Below, one piece after another: positions 52,691 to 63,673 of a DNA stretch of 64,000 nucleotides. How positions within the stretch are numbered: position 1 is the stretch's first letter; every line of letters starts with the position of its first letter. This DNA is from Plectosphaerella cucumerina (taxonomy: Eukaryota; Ascomycota; Sordariomycetes; Glomerellales; Plectosphaerellaceae): NCBI GenBank assembly GCA_020746995.1, contig JAGPXD010000002.1:6076001-6140000 (forward strand), read 5' to 3'. A program made the position numbers and the translations under genes. The notes under the pieces are model-generated. The model saw only the letters and a list, made by a program, of their open reading frames with translations, made no database searches and was not told the DNA's origin.

Positions 52691-54422
52691 CTACAAGGCC
52701 TCCGAACCCTCCAGGATCTCCAGCGCGCCGCCAACCAGGTGCAGGCTTCCGGTGATGAAGGCCTGCACCGACTCGCCCTCGCTGCAGCCGGCGGTCAGGG
52801 TCTGCACGTACTCCAGAGCTTCCTGGATCGTAGGCTTCACCTCGACATGCGCGGCTGGATCGAGGGTGGCCCACTTCTCTGCGAAGCTGCGCTGCACCGT
52901 CAGTGCGGCGATGGCCTTTGCATCGTACTGGTGGTTGACAAAGTCTGAGAAAGTCAGCAAATTGCAGCCCGAAGAGGAGACCGAGACAAACCCTTCTTGT
53001 AGCCTGTCGAAAATGTCACATTGGTGCAGAAGACAACGTGGTCATAAGCCATGGTGGACCCCTCGCGCTTGCTGCCCTCGTGTAGGCCGTCGAGAAAGTC
53101 GATGGCCTCGGTACGTCCCTGCTGGTTGAAGATGAGCACCCGCGGCCCTTTACGGGGAGCACTCTCTTCGACGAACCACCGCGAGGCCATTTTCAGACTG
53201 TCGGTGGTGTGAGCGCCGTCGAGATGCCAGACGATGCCGTCGGCGTGCTTAACTTCGCAGCGGCCGCGCCACTGGACTTTCTCAAGGCCGTCGATGAAGG
53301 ACTGAGGAAGAGTGTCGTCCTGGCGGCGGAACGAAGAGTCGATCGTGGCCAGGGCCGTCTCGGCGAGCGCGATGGCCAGGCTGGCGTTGCGCTTCTGGAA
53401 GGCGGCAGCGGGACGGATGTCTACGCCGTCGAGGCGGGAATCGATGCCGACGACCTTCAGCTCGACACCCTTTTCCTCGGCGCGCTCCTTGAGGACGCGC
53501 AAGGCGCCCTCGTAGGGTTGCTCGGTAGCAAAGGCGGGACATCCGCGCTTTGCGATGCCGCCCTTGTGCCAGGCGATCTTCTCGACGGTGTCGCCGAGGG
53601 CGAAGACGTGGTCGATGCCGAGGGTGGTGACGGCAGTAGCAACAGGGGCTTCTACAATGTTCGTTGCGTCATATTCGCCGCCGATGCCCGTCTCGAGAAC
53701 GGCGCAGTCGACGCCCTCGCGCATAAAGGCGTGCAGGGCCAGGAGGGTCATGTAGCGGGCGTAGACGGGACGGGTGCCGGGGACGGCGAGGTCGGGAAGG
53801 GCGGCGGGTGTGTCGGCGAGGCGGTCCCAGACCTCCCAGAAGTAGCGGATGAAGAGGTCCTCGGCTATGGGTCGGGCGTTGATGCGGATGCGCTCGCGGA
53901 CGGAGATGAGGTGGGGGGAGATGAGGAGGCCGGTCTTGCGCGGGAGGGCGGATGGGGAAGCAAGACGGTGGTGGTTGAGGATGGAGTCGGTGAAGGCGCA
54001 GGTGGTGCCTTTGCCTTTTGTGCCAGCGACGTGGATGACGTTGAGGCGGGAGAGGTCGGCGGGCTGTTGCTCGGGGGTTAGCTGGGGGTTGCAGATGGCG
54101 GGACGGAGGATGGGGGACGGACGGTGTGGCCGATGCGGGCGAGGTAGGCGCGCATCTCCCGGATAGCTGCCTCATCTGGTCGGACGCCGGCCTTGCGGCG
54201 GGCCTCGACTACCTCGAAGGGCGTCTGGAGGGAGTTGAGGGCGTCGATGGCATCCTGGAGGCGGCCGTGTCAGCCCTTCAGGTTGAGGCGAGCAGCGGCG
54301 GGGAGGGGACGGACGCCATATGTCCTGGCGCCGGTGGACATCGCGCGGGTCAGAGGGATGCGCAGGTGGTTCGGTCGGAGAGGGAGCGTGATGGCGTGGG
54401 CTCGCCGAAGCACATGATGCAT
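52691..54422 (-). CDS. Folylpolyglutamate synthase
   Basis: Exons on the minus strand 54422..54315, 54254..54123, 54063..52992 and 52944..52691 encode 521 aa. Mur-ligase-type ATP site NVIHVAGTKGKGTTCAF, the folate-site region KTGLLISPHLISVRERI, GIGGEYDATN, the H-bearing LGIDHVFALGDTVEKIAWHKGG, and HLDGAHTTDSL are all present. It adds glutamates to reduced folates, keeping them in cytosol and mitochondria. Two in-frame starts stand 27 codons apart: 54422 adds a basic, acid-free leader (HHVLRRAHAITLPLRPNHLR), 54341 gives MSTGARTYG, suggesting mitochondrial and cytosolic forms. Two introns begin GTCCGT; the second was set at 59 nt with a CTAAC branch point because a 41-nt alternative is too short. 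Both introns are needed to avoid in-frame stops. Confidence 0.92.
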
Positions 54423-54586
54423 CAGGGCAGCGGGGTGACGGGGTGAAGCCGGCGATGCACGAGGGTCGATGTTCAGGGCGGGGTGTTTTGCAAGAGCTCC
54501 GGTTGGCCAATTGATGCAACTTTGCTGCCAATGAACTACTGAATCAGAGTCAAGGGTCTAGCCAGTGCACAATTAGCATCCAACAA

Positions 54587-54657
54587 GCGTGAATGGTTTA
54601 GTGGTAAAATTCTCCGTTGCCATCGGGGAGCCCAGGGTTCGATTCCCTGTTCACGCA
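54587..54657 (+). tRNA. tRNA-Gly (anticodon GCC)
   Basis: A 71-nt cloverleaf without intron. The acceptor stem GCGTGAA pairs with TTCACGC, the A box is TGGTTTAGTGG, the anticodon loop is TTGCCAT (GCC), the B box is GGTTCGATTCC, and A is the discriminator base. Confidence 0.97.
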
Positions 54658-55725
54658 GGATGCATCTCATTTTTGCCATTTCTCTCTCTTCCTTCCATCA
54701 TTAAACATACTTTTTGCCTGACTCACGTCAACCTCTCATCTGCGCCAACACGACGTCGTCTGATCATCTTCGCGTCTCACACTCCGAGCTTGAAATCCCC
54801 AACGTCACTCGATTGACTCAACCCCCCAGTAGGAGCGCCCATCGCACGATCGCGTTGGCTCTTCGACTACCGACGGCCGTACAACCAGACGAACCGGACT
54901 CTGGTCCATGATGCGGTGGTTCGAGGTCCGACCACTCTTCCCCCGCAGACAATGGCCAACGTTCGCGAGGCTTCGGTAGTCCAAGAGACCTAGCTCTCAC
55001 CTTATCGGGCCAGACATCGCGCCGTCGCAAATACACCGCCTCCGACGCAGCCGTGGCCGCAATGACGGCGTCGCTGCTAGCTTGCCGCGTCCACGACCCG
55101 GCAGCACAAGTCCCAGAATCTCCTGCGTCTTCCTGACTCGCCGCATCGTGCCGGATGCTGTTCAGCCCGGTAGCGCAGACGCTGCTGCCTTGGCTCGAGC
55201 GGTCGTGCCAGCCCTGCCAGCCTGCGAAGAACAAGGAATCCATTGATGACCCGGTGCCTTGGGGTCTAGCACTGCGATCAGCGGCATTTGAGTTCCCCGG
55301 GGCGCCATGGCACGGCGCCTCCCACCGCGGCGCCGGCATCGATGTGAGACACGATAGCGGCCAGGCCAGGCAAAGAACTAGCAAGATGGCCGCTCATCTC
55401 GAACAGCCGAGAGCACGCACCTCTTCGTGTTAAGGGTGTATCGTTTCCCGCCATCGCCTGGTCGTCTGTTCAAAGAGCACGATCCACGTCAGCCGAAGTG
55501 TTGGGTTCTAGAAAGTATGCGGGGAGGGGGTGAGTGTTGACCTCGAGGCTCCCTGCCCTCCTTTACCTACCTTCTTCCTCACACTTCTCCTCGGAACTTG
55601 AACTTCACCCCACACACCATGATCTCGACACACGGAGGACGACAGAGGAAAGAGTGTTGATACCCGACAACACAGATACCCTTCGGGGTCAACGAGAACA
55701 CACAGAAAGAGGGAGCATCAACGCC
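54658..55725. other. Intergenic region between tRNA-Gly and the PTH11-like gene
   Basis: No gene supported. A minus-strand frame (54818-55384) begins with a hydrophobic stretch but lacks an ATG at that point and shows no domain. A T-rich run soon after the tRNA (about 54662-54720) can serve as RNA polymerase III terminator. Confidence 0.45.
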
Positions 55726-57100
55726 ATGGACGACAGCAGCATGGCCTTTGCTGGGGCGGTGTTCCAGGGACATAGCATGCTTCGTTCCCGCGACGACCGT
55801 TCCGTCGACATGAGGCAGGAGATTGTGGCCGCGACTGCGTTCGTCCTGACGCTGGCTACAATCGTCACAGTCCTCAGGGCCTACGTTCGTCGTTTCATCC
55901 TTCGTCAGTGGGGGATGGACGACTGGGCGTCCATGGTCTCGTACGTCTTGGTCCTGGCCACCGGCATTATCATCGCCCTGAGTGAGTCTCCAGCATTCCC
56001 CACCCTCCCTTCTCTCCCCATGCTGACATCTAACTACAGCAACCCACTACGGCATCGGAACTCCCTTGATGTCCGTACCCCCAGAGAAGGTCTACATGGC
56101 CGCCACCCTCGCCAAGGTGTCCATCATCACATACCAGGCCGCCGTCACCTCCCTCAAGGCCACCTTCCTCCTGCAGTACCGCCGTATTTTCCCGCTGCCA
56201 AACTTCCAGCGCCTTTGCGACGCCGTCTTCTTCTTCAACCTCCTCTTCGGCCTCTCCCTCGTTCTGTCCTTTGCGATCCGCTGCACCCCGCCATCGGCCG
56301 CCTGGAAGTTCCCGCCACCTCCTGGACCGCCGCCGCGCTGTTTCGATGTGATCGTGTGGTGGTATGTCAACGCCGGTGTCAATCTCACCACCGACCTCAT
56401 TATCCTCATCATGCCCGTGCCCTTGCTGCGCAGTCTGCCGCTGGCCCGGAAGCCTAAGATGATCCTCATCGGCGTCTTCGCCCTTGGTTCATTGTGCGTC
56501 CCTCGTCCGTCTTTCTTTGCGTCTGCCGCTGACACGCACAGTACCACTGCCATCAACATCATCCGTATCACCTCGCTCAAGAACGCCGCCTCCGTTCGCG
56601 GGGCCACCTACAGCGCCTCTCTTTCGTCCATCTTCGCCATCGTCGAGCTTTGCTCGGCCACCGTGTGTGTCTGCGTGCCCACCCTTCGCCCTCTTATTGG
56701 AAACGCCCGCCGCCAGATGTCGTCCCGGCGCGGAAAAAAGGGTTCATCGTCAAAGATCGCCGCTAGCCCCCTTGATAGCGCCGCCTCCTCGGGCGCCAAC
56801 AGCGAGCGCATCGACAAGGCCATCCCTACGCCGGCGCTTCGAGCTTTCCACTTTCAAGGCAGGGAGTCCGGCTCGCTGAAGCTCCAGGGACGTAAGACGA
56901 GGCCGAGGGCGTATGACTTGGAGCTTGGACCAGTGGCGGCGCTGCGGAGGGATCTGAGTATGGCTTGGACCGTGGGCACAGTCGAGACGGACGACGAGTA
57001 CGGAGGGGTGGAAACAAGGGAAGAGCCGCTGACACCGTTGTGTCCACCGCCACGAAACCATGTCGCTGGAGATTCAAGAACAGGGTCGAGAGGAGGTTGA
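55726..57100 (+). CDS. PTH11-like / SAT4-family seven-transmembrane protein
   Basis: Exons 55726..55981, 56040..56493 and 56542..57100 encode 422 aa. Seven hydrophobic helices can be drawn, starting IVAATAFVLTLATIVTVLRAYV, with the family's WGMDDWASM motif after helix 1-2 and THYGIGTPL between helices 2 and 3, then SLKATFLLQYRRIF, FDVIVWWYVNAGVNLTTDLIIL and a final helix ending VPTLRPL. A cytosolic, Ser/Arg-rich tail of about 150 residues follows. Members of this fungal 'rhodopsin domain' (DUF3505/SAT4) family include PTH11-type receptors linked to surface sensing; the CFEM domain some carry is absent here. Plasma membrane location is expected. Confidence 0.88.
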
Positions 57101-57266
57101 TCTGGGTGTACCTGGACACGGACAGGCTTGGGGTGAGTTGGTAGTTATGATACCAAGAGTGATACTAGCTAGACATACACATTCGATGACTGAAGCCTGT
57201 GCGGGGCGATTTGTCTATTCCGCATGTCTCTGACAATTCCTCAGCTGCATGATATCTAAATAAGAT

Positions 57267-58908
57267 CTACAGCACCCGGAAGATGGGATACTCAGCCCCC
57301 CTCACGAGATCGACAAGGTTGTACCGCGCGTACGATGACCTGTTCTCCGGCTCAAGGGTCACAAGCGCAAAGGCTGCGTTCTTTTGCCTCGTGCTCACCC
57401 TGTACCCACCAGCCGGGATACGCACGCGCTTACGGAACGGCTCCGTCTCGACATTCGTCTCAGCAATGCCCTCATACTTGGCCGAGTCGACAGTGGCCCG
57501 GGTTACACGCAGGACCTCGACCTCGCCATCGAAAGGCTCTGTGAGCTCTTCGACTTCAACACCCGACACGCGCAGACGCTCGGCAACTTCGGAAAAGGCG
57601 CGAGGGAATACGTAGGCCTCGGGGCGTGCGCGCGTCAGGTCTGGGATCGTGGGCGTGCTGTTGTGAAAAGTGACGGGGAGATGGACGAGGGTTCCGTCCT
57701 GAGCGTTAATAAACTCCCACGTCGTCTCGTGGACGCGAGCCGTGTCGTTCACGATGATATCATCAGTACTCTCGATGAAGGCGGCGCGACCGGACTCGAT
57801 GGTGTCGAGCACCTCGCGGGCGTTCTCGGCGGCAGTCTCGACGATGGTCTGGGCGACGAGTAAGCCGGCGGTGACGCGACGCTGGAAGTGCTGGGCGCCC
57901 TGGCGGATACCTCGCGTCTCGGAGAGGAAGGCCACAGCTTGCAAGAGGCCGGCGTTGTTATGGTTGGGCCGGCTGACGGAGCTGGGCTCAGTGAGCACGA
58001 GGTTGTCTGTGCCTCCTGGAGCAGTGAAGTATGGGCTCGTGCGCAGGCCGTGGCCCTCAAGAGTCGCTGTGATACTTGAGGCAAACAAGCCCTCGCCTAG
58101 AGCACGGATGGACTCGTGGATATTGGGGTTCTTGACATTCGAAATCTGTCCATCCTGCGCCTTGCGAAGGTTCCCCGCGGCACCGAGTCGCTGTCCACCC
58201 GTGTACTCGTGCGCGTCAAGGAAGACATGGGGGTCAAATGCGGAAAGCACACGCTTGACGTCACGGCTCTGGCGGGACTTGAGGACGGCCTGGTCGCGGT
58301 TGGGGTCGAAGTTTGAGGCGTACGCGCGCTGGAAATAGGCGACGCCGTCGGGGTTGTAGCGGGGGAGGACGACGATTTCCGTCTTGGCGAGGAGGTGCTC
58401 GGTGTAAGTCGAGTTTGCGTCGAAGAGGCCTAGGAGGGCGAGGAGGGCCTGGTCGCCGCCGGGCTCGTTGCCGTGGACGCCGCCTTGGAGCCAGATGCGG
58501 ACTTTTTGGCCAGCGGTGCAGTTGCTGGAGGAGGAGGAGAGACGGAGGTAGGGGATGGGACGGAGCTCTTCGGACTCGAGGGCGTTGTCGTAGGTTGCCC
58601 AGGCGTGGCGGGACGCGATGTCTTGGAGGAATTTGTCTGGATGGTCAGAAGAGGTACTCAGGGGACGGGACGGGAGGTATACCGAGGACGGCAATGTCGG
58701 TTGGGCCGCTGGTGCCGGCGGCGAAGGAGTCCGGGACGGAGGAGGGGTCGGCAAAGGCGGGGGAAAGAAGCTCAATGTCGGGCACGTCGGGGAAGAGGGC
58801 ATCGACGAGGGGAGGGTCCTGCTGGAGGGAGAGCTGGTTGTCCGCGTAGGCCTGGGCGCAGGCAACGCCGGCCTGGACGAGGGCGAGTGCAAGAGCTTGA
58901 ACGCGCAT
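57267..58908 (-). CDS. Secreted M14-like zinc carboxypeptidase
   Basis: Exons 58908..58683 and 58636..57267 (phase 1) encode 531 aa. Signal peptide MRVQALALALVQAGVACAQA, a short pro-region, and an M14 metallocarboxypeptidase-like domain with the zinc motif H-x-x-E in QGGVHGNEPGGDQALLAL, the conserved PRYNPDGVAYFQRAYA strand (usual N-P-D-G) and DPHVFLDAHEYTGG supplying the third zinc-ligand histidine. The C-terminal third is not recognised. It would trim C-terminal residues from peptides outside the cell or modify muropeptides, as M14 subfamilies vary. Removing the intron joins GPTDIAVLD to KFLQDIASRHA. Confidence 0.9.
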
Positions 58909-59358
58909 ATTGAAGAAGCAGACAGGTGATGAGCCTGGAGTTCTCTTCCCTCTCTCGAATTCTCAGTTCCCTCCCTCTTTTATCCTCTTCAGTTTAGCAT
59001 CACGACCGACATGAAGCCCTTACGCAAACCGTCCCCGCCATCGCGTCACCTCGAAGGATGCGAAAGTCGGAGTTTGCCCGCTTCACAATGATCGTCAGTA
59101 ATGAACACAGGTCGCATCGCGGGTCTTGGCCCGCGTCCATCGGCGCCAGAGTAGGAAGGTCGGCGGGGACGGATGGCCCGGCCAAGGTCCGGCGTGCATA
59201 CTGCACCATCGGGGCGGAGCGTGCTTGGCACAAGGCATGAGATATATATTGCCCGTTTCGACGAGTATGTAGGTAAGGTAAAGGAAATATGTACGCGTGC
59301 TTTATCAGCACGGAAAGAAAAATGTAGAAGAGAAATATCCGTCCTCTGGCCCCTCTGC
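58909..59358. other. Intergenic region, carboxypeptidase promoter
   Basis: Lies upstream of the carboxypeptidase and downstream of the arabinanase on the same strand. No gene recognised. Confidence 0.45.
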
Positions 59359-60324
59359 CTAGAAAATGACAGGCCAGCCCGACTCGTACCTCAGACGGTT
59401 GATGCCAATCTGCGCAACACCAGCGTTGTTGTAGTAGTGGTACATGAGCACATCGCCATCACCATCCGTGAACACGGCGTTGTGTCCCGGGCCGTGAACG
59501 CTGCCGTGGCTCGACATCATCTGCGTGCCGCCGCCCTGCATCATCTGCTTGCCGGCCTTGTCGACGTACGGACCAGTGATGGTCTTGGACCGGCCCACCA
59601 TGATGCGGTACGTGCTATCAGCGCCGCGGCAGCAGCTATCGAAAGAGACCCAGAGGTAGTAGTAGTCGCCGTTGCGGACGATGACGGGCGCCTCGACGGC
59701 GCCGCCGTTGGCAGGGCGGGCGGCGAGGGAGACAAAGGTGTTGTCGCCGGCGAGACGCTTTCCGGTGGCGGGGTCGATGCGGATCATCTTGATGCCGCCC
59801 CAGAAGGAGCCGAAGGAGAGCCACCAGCGGCCCTGGGCGTCGACGACGAGGTTGGGGTCGATGGCGTTCCAGTTGCTGTTCTCGAAGGACTCGATGACGA
59901 GGCCGCGGTCGGTCCAGGAGCCCGAAGCGCCGGTGGTGCTGGTGGCGAGGAAGATGGCGGAGCGGGAGGAGCCGAAGCTCGAGGCCGAGTAGTAGAGGCG
60001 GTAGAGGCCGTCGCGGTAGGAGAGGTCGGGGGCCCAGAGGTTCTTCTCGCCCTTGGTGTAGGGGGTCGTCCAGGGGGCGCCGTTGGGGAAGGCGGCGCCG
60101 GCGTTGCGCCAGCGCGTGCGGTCGGTGGAGGTCTTGAGTTGGACGTTGTCGCCCGTGTAGGCGGCGAGATAGGTGCCGCCGGGGGTCTTGACAATGGTCG
60201 GGTCGTGGATAAAGAGGTCGCCAGTGACGGGGCCGGGGGCGACGTTCTGCCGGGGGAGGAGGGCGGAGGGGATGGCCGTTGCGGCGGCGGTGGCGGCCAC
60301 GGCGAGGAGACGAAGGACAAGCAT
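59359..60324 (-). CDS. GH43 arabinan endo-1,5-alpha-L-arabinanase
   Basis: Intronless, 321 aa, the usual length for fungal endo-arabinanases. Signal peptide MLVLRLLAVAATAAATAIPS, then the five-bladed propeller domain. The three GH43 carboxylates are visible: Asp in FIHDPTIVK (base), Asp in NAIDPNLVV (pKa modulator) and Glu in GAVEAPVIV (acid). Supporting motifs are NLWAPDLSYRDGLYRLYYS and WWLSFGSFWGGI. It cleaves internal alpha-1,5 linkages in pectin-side-chain arabinan outside the cell. The opposite strand is open for nearly 400 codons but is a compositional shadow. Confidence 0.95.
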   Translation of the reverse strand: MLVLRLLAVAATAAATAIPSALLPRQNVAPGPVTGDLFIHDPTIVKTPGGTYLAAYTGDNVQLKTSTDRTRWRNAGAAFPNGAPWTTPYTKGEKNLWAPDLSYRDGLYRLYYSASSFGSSRSAIFLATSTTGASGSWTDRGLVIESFENSNWNAIDPNLVVDAQGRWWLSFGSFWGGIKMIRIDPATGKRLAGDNTFVSLAARPANGGAVEAPVIVRNGDYYYLWVSFDSCCRGADSTYRIMVGRSKTITGPYVDKAGKQMMQGGGTQMMSSHGSVHGPGHNAVFTDGDGDVLMYHYYNNAGVAQIGINRLRYESGWPVIF

Positions 60325-60961
60325 CGTGAGAGAAGGCCGGGATTCGAAGCAGAGACAGAGAGCGTTTGAAGCGAATACGTCCGACCTGCGGTGATGATGG
60401 GATGAACAATAGACAGCGAGAACAAGATTCCATCTGCCTTCCCCCAGAAACCCTTCCCTCTCTTATCATCACCATGCAGCCCTGTCGGCACATGGAGACC
60501 CAGAGGCCCAGCCCATCGGTGGTGCGATTCGAATTCTCCGTGTCGAGATTGCGCGTTTGAGATAGACGCATGCACCCCAGAAGCGCGCCTCGGGATATTC
60601 GCCTGGTCCTTCGGGATAAGGATCGCGGCGGGGGGATTCGATGCGTTGCGGAGCCTGAAGCCCCGGGGACGCTCCTGGAATCTCCGTGGGTCCGGGGGGG
60701 CGAAAGGCCTGGCCCAGTGATATACGGCGATATACGAGGGGGTGGCCCGGGAAGTCGGCATCGGCTCTCGGCGGCCAAGCGAATGGGTGTTTCGTCTGAG
60801 CGGGAGATGCCGCGTGGAAGTTGGGATTGAAATGCGCAACGGTCATGGGGTGCATGCTTCCATAGTGGTGCATTGTATATCATTTCTTCATAGCCGGGCG
60901 AATCCCGTCTGGATATCCAGCTCGTGGTATGTCTTCCCTGACCTTCACCACCACCACCCCC
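60325..60961. other. Intergenic region, arabinanase promoter
   Basis: Between the arabinanase start and the ankyrin gene's stop, same strand. No gene recognised. Confidence 0.45.
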
Positions 60962-62854
60962 CTACTTCAGCCACGGAATAAACTTGGGCAACAAGTCCTC
61001 ATCTTTCTCCAACTCAGTCTCCCTCGCAGTGAAAGTCGGAAACTCCCCCATCACCGCCCTCGCATCCCCCTCCTCCAACTCCTCATCCCCAACCCTCAAC
61101 TCCCTCGCCCCCAGCCCCGTCTCCCGCAGCGTTTCCACCCTCCTCCTCATCTTCAACCCATCAACAAGCCCCTCGTCTCCCGGCCCAAGCTCCATCCTTA
61201 CATACAACGGATTCTGCCTCTGCCAGTCCCCCCGACACTCCTCCAAATACTCCTTCGCCTCCTCCTCCGTCTCCAGCACCACCGCCGCCCTTATCTCGGT
61301 ATCATCACAAGACCAATCTGCCTTTAGCACCGCCTTGACGCTCCCCTCACCTTCCATCATCGCCACTCTAACCCCCTCGCTCACGCGGTCTACCGGCCCT
61401 CCGTGACGGAGCAGATGCTCCACGCTTTCGAGCGACTTCAACATCACCGCCGCCCCGAGCGCCGTCGGTCCCGCCGCGTACCGTCCACTGCCGAGGTGTA
61501 TATCCGCTCCGTGCTCTTCGAGAAGCTGCTTCACCATTTCCGGCTGGTCATACGCCGCCGCGTAGTAAAGAGGCTTCACGCCTATCGGGAGGCGGTGCGC
61601 GTTTACATCTGCACCCATTTCATCCACCAAGAACCGTGCAATGTTCGTCGCTCCTCCCTCGGCCGCTTTCTCCAGAAGATGCTGCATGTTCAGCGTCTGT
61701 CCTGCCGGCACCCCGTCGAGAGACATCGTGTCGTGTTCGCGAACGTTAAAGCCCCGGAGGAAGTCGAAGCGTGTCCTGTCATCAGCCGCCGCGGCTTCGT
61801 AGGCTCCATACACGAATGACTTATGAAGACTCTCGGGCAGCTCCAGCGGCATCACCAGGTTCCCATCGGCATCAACCGGGAAGCGATACTCGAGTAGCAT
61901 CCGGAGGGAGTCCAGGCTACCGTCCATGGCCGCATTGGGGATCACCTCGTCAATGACCCGCGCCTGCTCCTCCGAGAGCAGCTCCCCCTTCGTCTTGCCG
62001 TCCCGTCCCTCCATCGGGTATCCGCCATGGACAAGCAGGAGCTTCAGCGGCTCGTACCCTTCAGCCCCGCCGACGGCCGCCGCACCCTTGATGGCCAGCG
62101 GCGTAACTCTGACCGAGTCGTGCTCGAGGAGCTGCCGAACGCTCTCGACGCGCCCAATGGCAGCTGCATACGCGAGCGCGTCGGCCCCGGCGTAAATGCC
62201 CAGCGTTGATTTGGCGACCTCGGTGTCGGCGTCGGTCCTGGCCGCAGGTTCGGCGCCCCGGCCGATGAGGTACCGCAAGATATCCGGGAACCCGGCCGCG
62301 ACGATGAGCGGCGTGCGGCCAACAATGTCGCGGGTGTTGGCGTCAACGGCCCCGTCCTCCAGCAGAATCCGGAGACACCCAAGATGGCCACTGGCCGCGG
62401 CCGCATGCACAGGCACTATCTCCGGGTCGTCCCTGTCGGGGATGCTGTCGCTCTCCCGCGCATCCTGGTCCGCTCTCTGATTCTCCAAGTTCTCCTTGGC
62501 CTTCCTCTCCTCCTCGGTCCGTGGCTGCGGTGGGATCTCTGGCTGCACTTTGATCCCCGTGGCGACGATGCGTCTGACCACAGCCTCGTCGCCGCGCCTG
62601 GCCGTGATGAAGAGCATTTCGCGGCGGTGCTTCTGCTTGGGGTAATCGTCGAGTATCTGGCCCATGCGGGTGGCGCGCTCCTCGTCGTCGGTGATCAACC
62701 ACAGCCGCGCCTGCTGCATTGGGTCGCGGCCGAGCTGGTCAAAGAACTCATAGTCATCGATCCAACGGACGTGGCCCGCCGGCGCGATATGGAGGGCCAT
62801 GCCCGGGGGCGGCTCGGGGATGTTGGGCTTGTAGGGCGGGAGGATTTTGACCAT
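60962..62854 (-). CDS. Ankyrin-repeat protein
   Basis: Intronless, 630 aa. Ankyrin-like repeats run through much of the sequence: GREMLFITA-type start (REMLFITARRGDEAVVRRIV), PVHAAAASGHLGCLRILLED, GRTPLIVAAGFPDILRYLI, ADALAYAAAIGRVESVRQLL, VKPLYYAAAYDQPEMVKQLL and PTALGAAVMLKSLESVEHLL. These units are protein-binding scaffolds; no partner domain (F-box, NACHT, kinase) is visible. No signal peptide; cytosolic or nuclear. The N-terminus MVKILPPYKPNIPEPPPGM precedes a region with WIDDYEFFDQLGRDPMQQ of unknown type. Not part of any visible cluster. Confidence 0.88.
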   Translation of the reverse strand: MVKILPPYKPNIPEPPPGMALHIAPAGHVRWIDDYEFFDQLGRDPMQQARLWLITDDEERATRMGQILDDYPKQKHRREMLFITARRGDEAVVRRIVATGIKVQPEIPPQPRTEEERKAKENLENQRADQDARESDSIPDRDDPEIVPVHAAAASGHLGCLRILLEDGAVDANTRDIVGRTPLIVAAGFPDILRYLIGRGAEPAARTDADTEVAKSTLGIYAGADALAYAAAIGRVESVRQLLEHDSVRVTPLAIKGAAAVGGAEGYEPLKLLLVHGGYPMEGRDGKTKGELLSEEQARVIDEVIPNAAMDGSLDSLRMLLEYRFPVDADGNLVMPLELPESLHKSFVYGAYEAAAADDRTRFDFLRGFNVREHDTMSLDGVPAGQTLNMQHLLEKAAEGGATNIARFLVDEMGADVNAHRLPIGVKPLYYAAAYDQPEMVKQLLEEHGADIHLGSGRYAAGPTALGAAVMLKSLESVEHLLRHGGPVDRVSEGVRVAMMEGEGSVKAVLKADWSCDDTEIRAAVVLETEEEAKEYLEECRGDWQRQNPLYVRMELGPGDEGLVDGLKMRRRVETLRETGLGARELRVGDEELEEGDARAVMGEFPTFTARETELEKDEDLLPKFIPWLK

Positions 62855-63673
62855 GATGCCGGTGATTGTGTTGAAATGAAGTTGATGCTCGAGAATCGGA
62901 AGCGGCTCATTCAGGTCGTGCTGTTGCTTCTTCCCCCAGCCGGCTTCTGCCTAGGACCACTGGCGTCTTCATAACATCATCGCGCATACAATGGGCTGCC
63001 CTGATTTGAGGGCAAAAGACGGACTGGGCCTGAAAGGGGCAGCATCATGCGCTGGGTCAGCGTGCAGCCACCTGCAGCCTCCCGGATCGACATGCGCAAA
63101 CAATGTCAGTATTCCGTCTGACCTGAAGCAACAAGACCAGAGGAAACAAGAAGGGAAAAGTCTATCTGACATCTTCCCCTTGGCTGGTCAATGTCGCCGC
63201 CGCGCCGCGTCAGGCCGGATGATCGGCCGGCGACTCGCCTGGATTCCCGCGTCCACCCCGCGACGCTGAAACCATGGCCCGCGCCGGCCGGTGCCGTGTA
63301 GCCGCCAAGCCCTGCGAATAGCGGCCTCTTTCGCCGTACCTCGACCGGTCGCTGAGCGGACCCTGAGCGGCCCCCTTGGGGCCGTCTGCCATCAACATCA
63401 GACGACGCCTGGGCTTCCCCCTGACCACGGCCCCAAAGCTCGTCCCATTCGTCACCGCGATGACGAGGCGCGTCTCGACTTGAAGAGATGCCAGCCCCTG
63501 GGAGTCCTCAGTCGCCATCAGACGTATAAGCATGCCGTTCTCCGTCACCAGCGGCGTCTTCTCCTCTTGAGTCTAGTCGATCAAGAGCCGGGCTCCTGTT
63601 CCATTCACTCCCTTCGGTCCTTACCTTGCACATATTCGCTTCGACATCCAACTTTTTTTGCTCCAACTTCAAG
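62855..63673. other. Divergent intergenic region
   Basis: Promoter space for the ankyrin gene (-) and the aspartic protease (+). Nothing else recognised. Confidence 0.45.

Noticed and set aside
53209..54081. Plus-strand open frame of 290 codons
   Set aside because: Antisense shadow of the folylpolyglutamate synthase gene.
54818..55384. Minus-strand frame with hydrophobic beginning
   Set aside because: The apparent first residue is not encoded by ATG, and the rest shows no domain; a secreted protein is not supported.
59173..60369. Plus-strand open frame of 398 codons
   Set aside because: It is the exact antisense of the GH43 arabinanase, is Gly/Ala/Glu/Val-rich as expected from GC-biased third positions, and has no domain.
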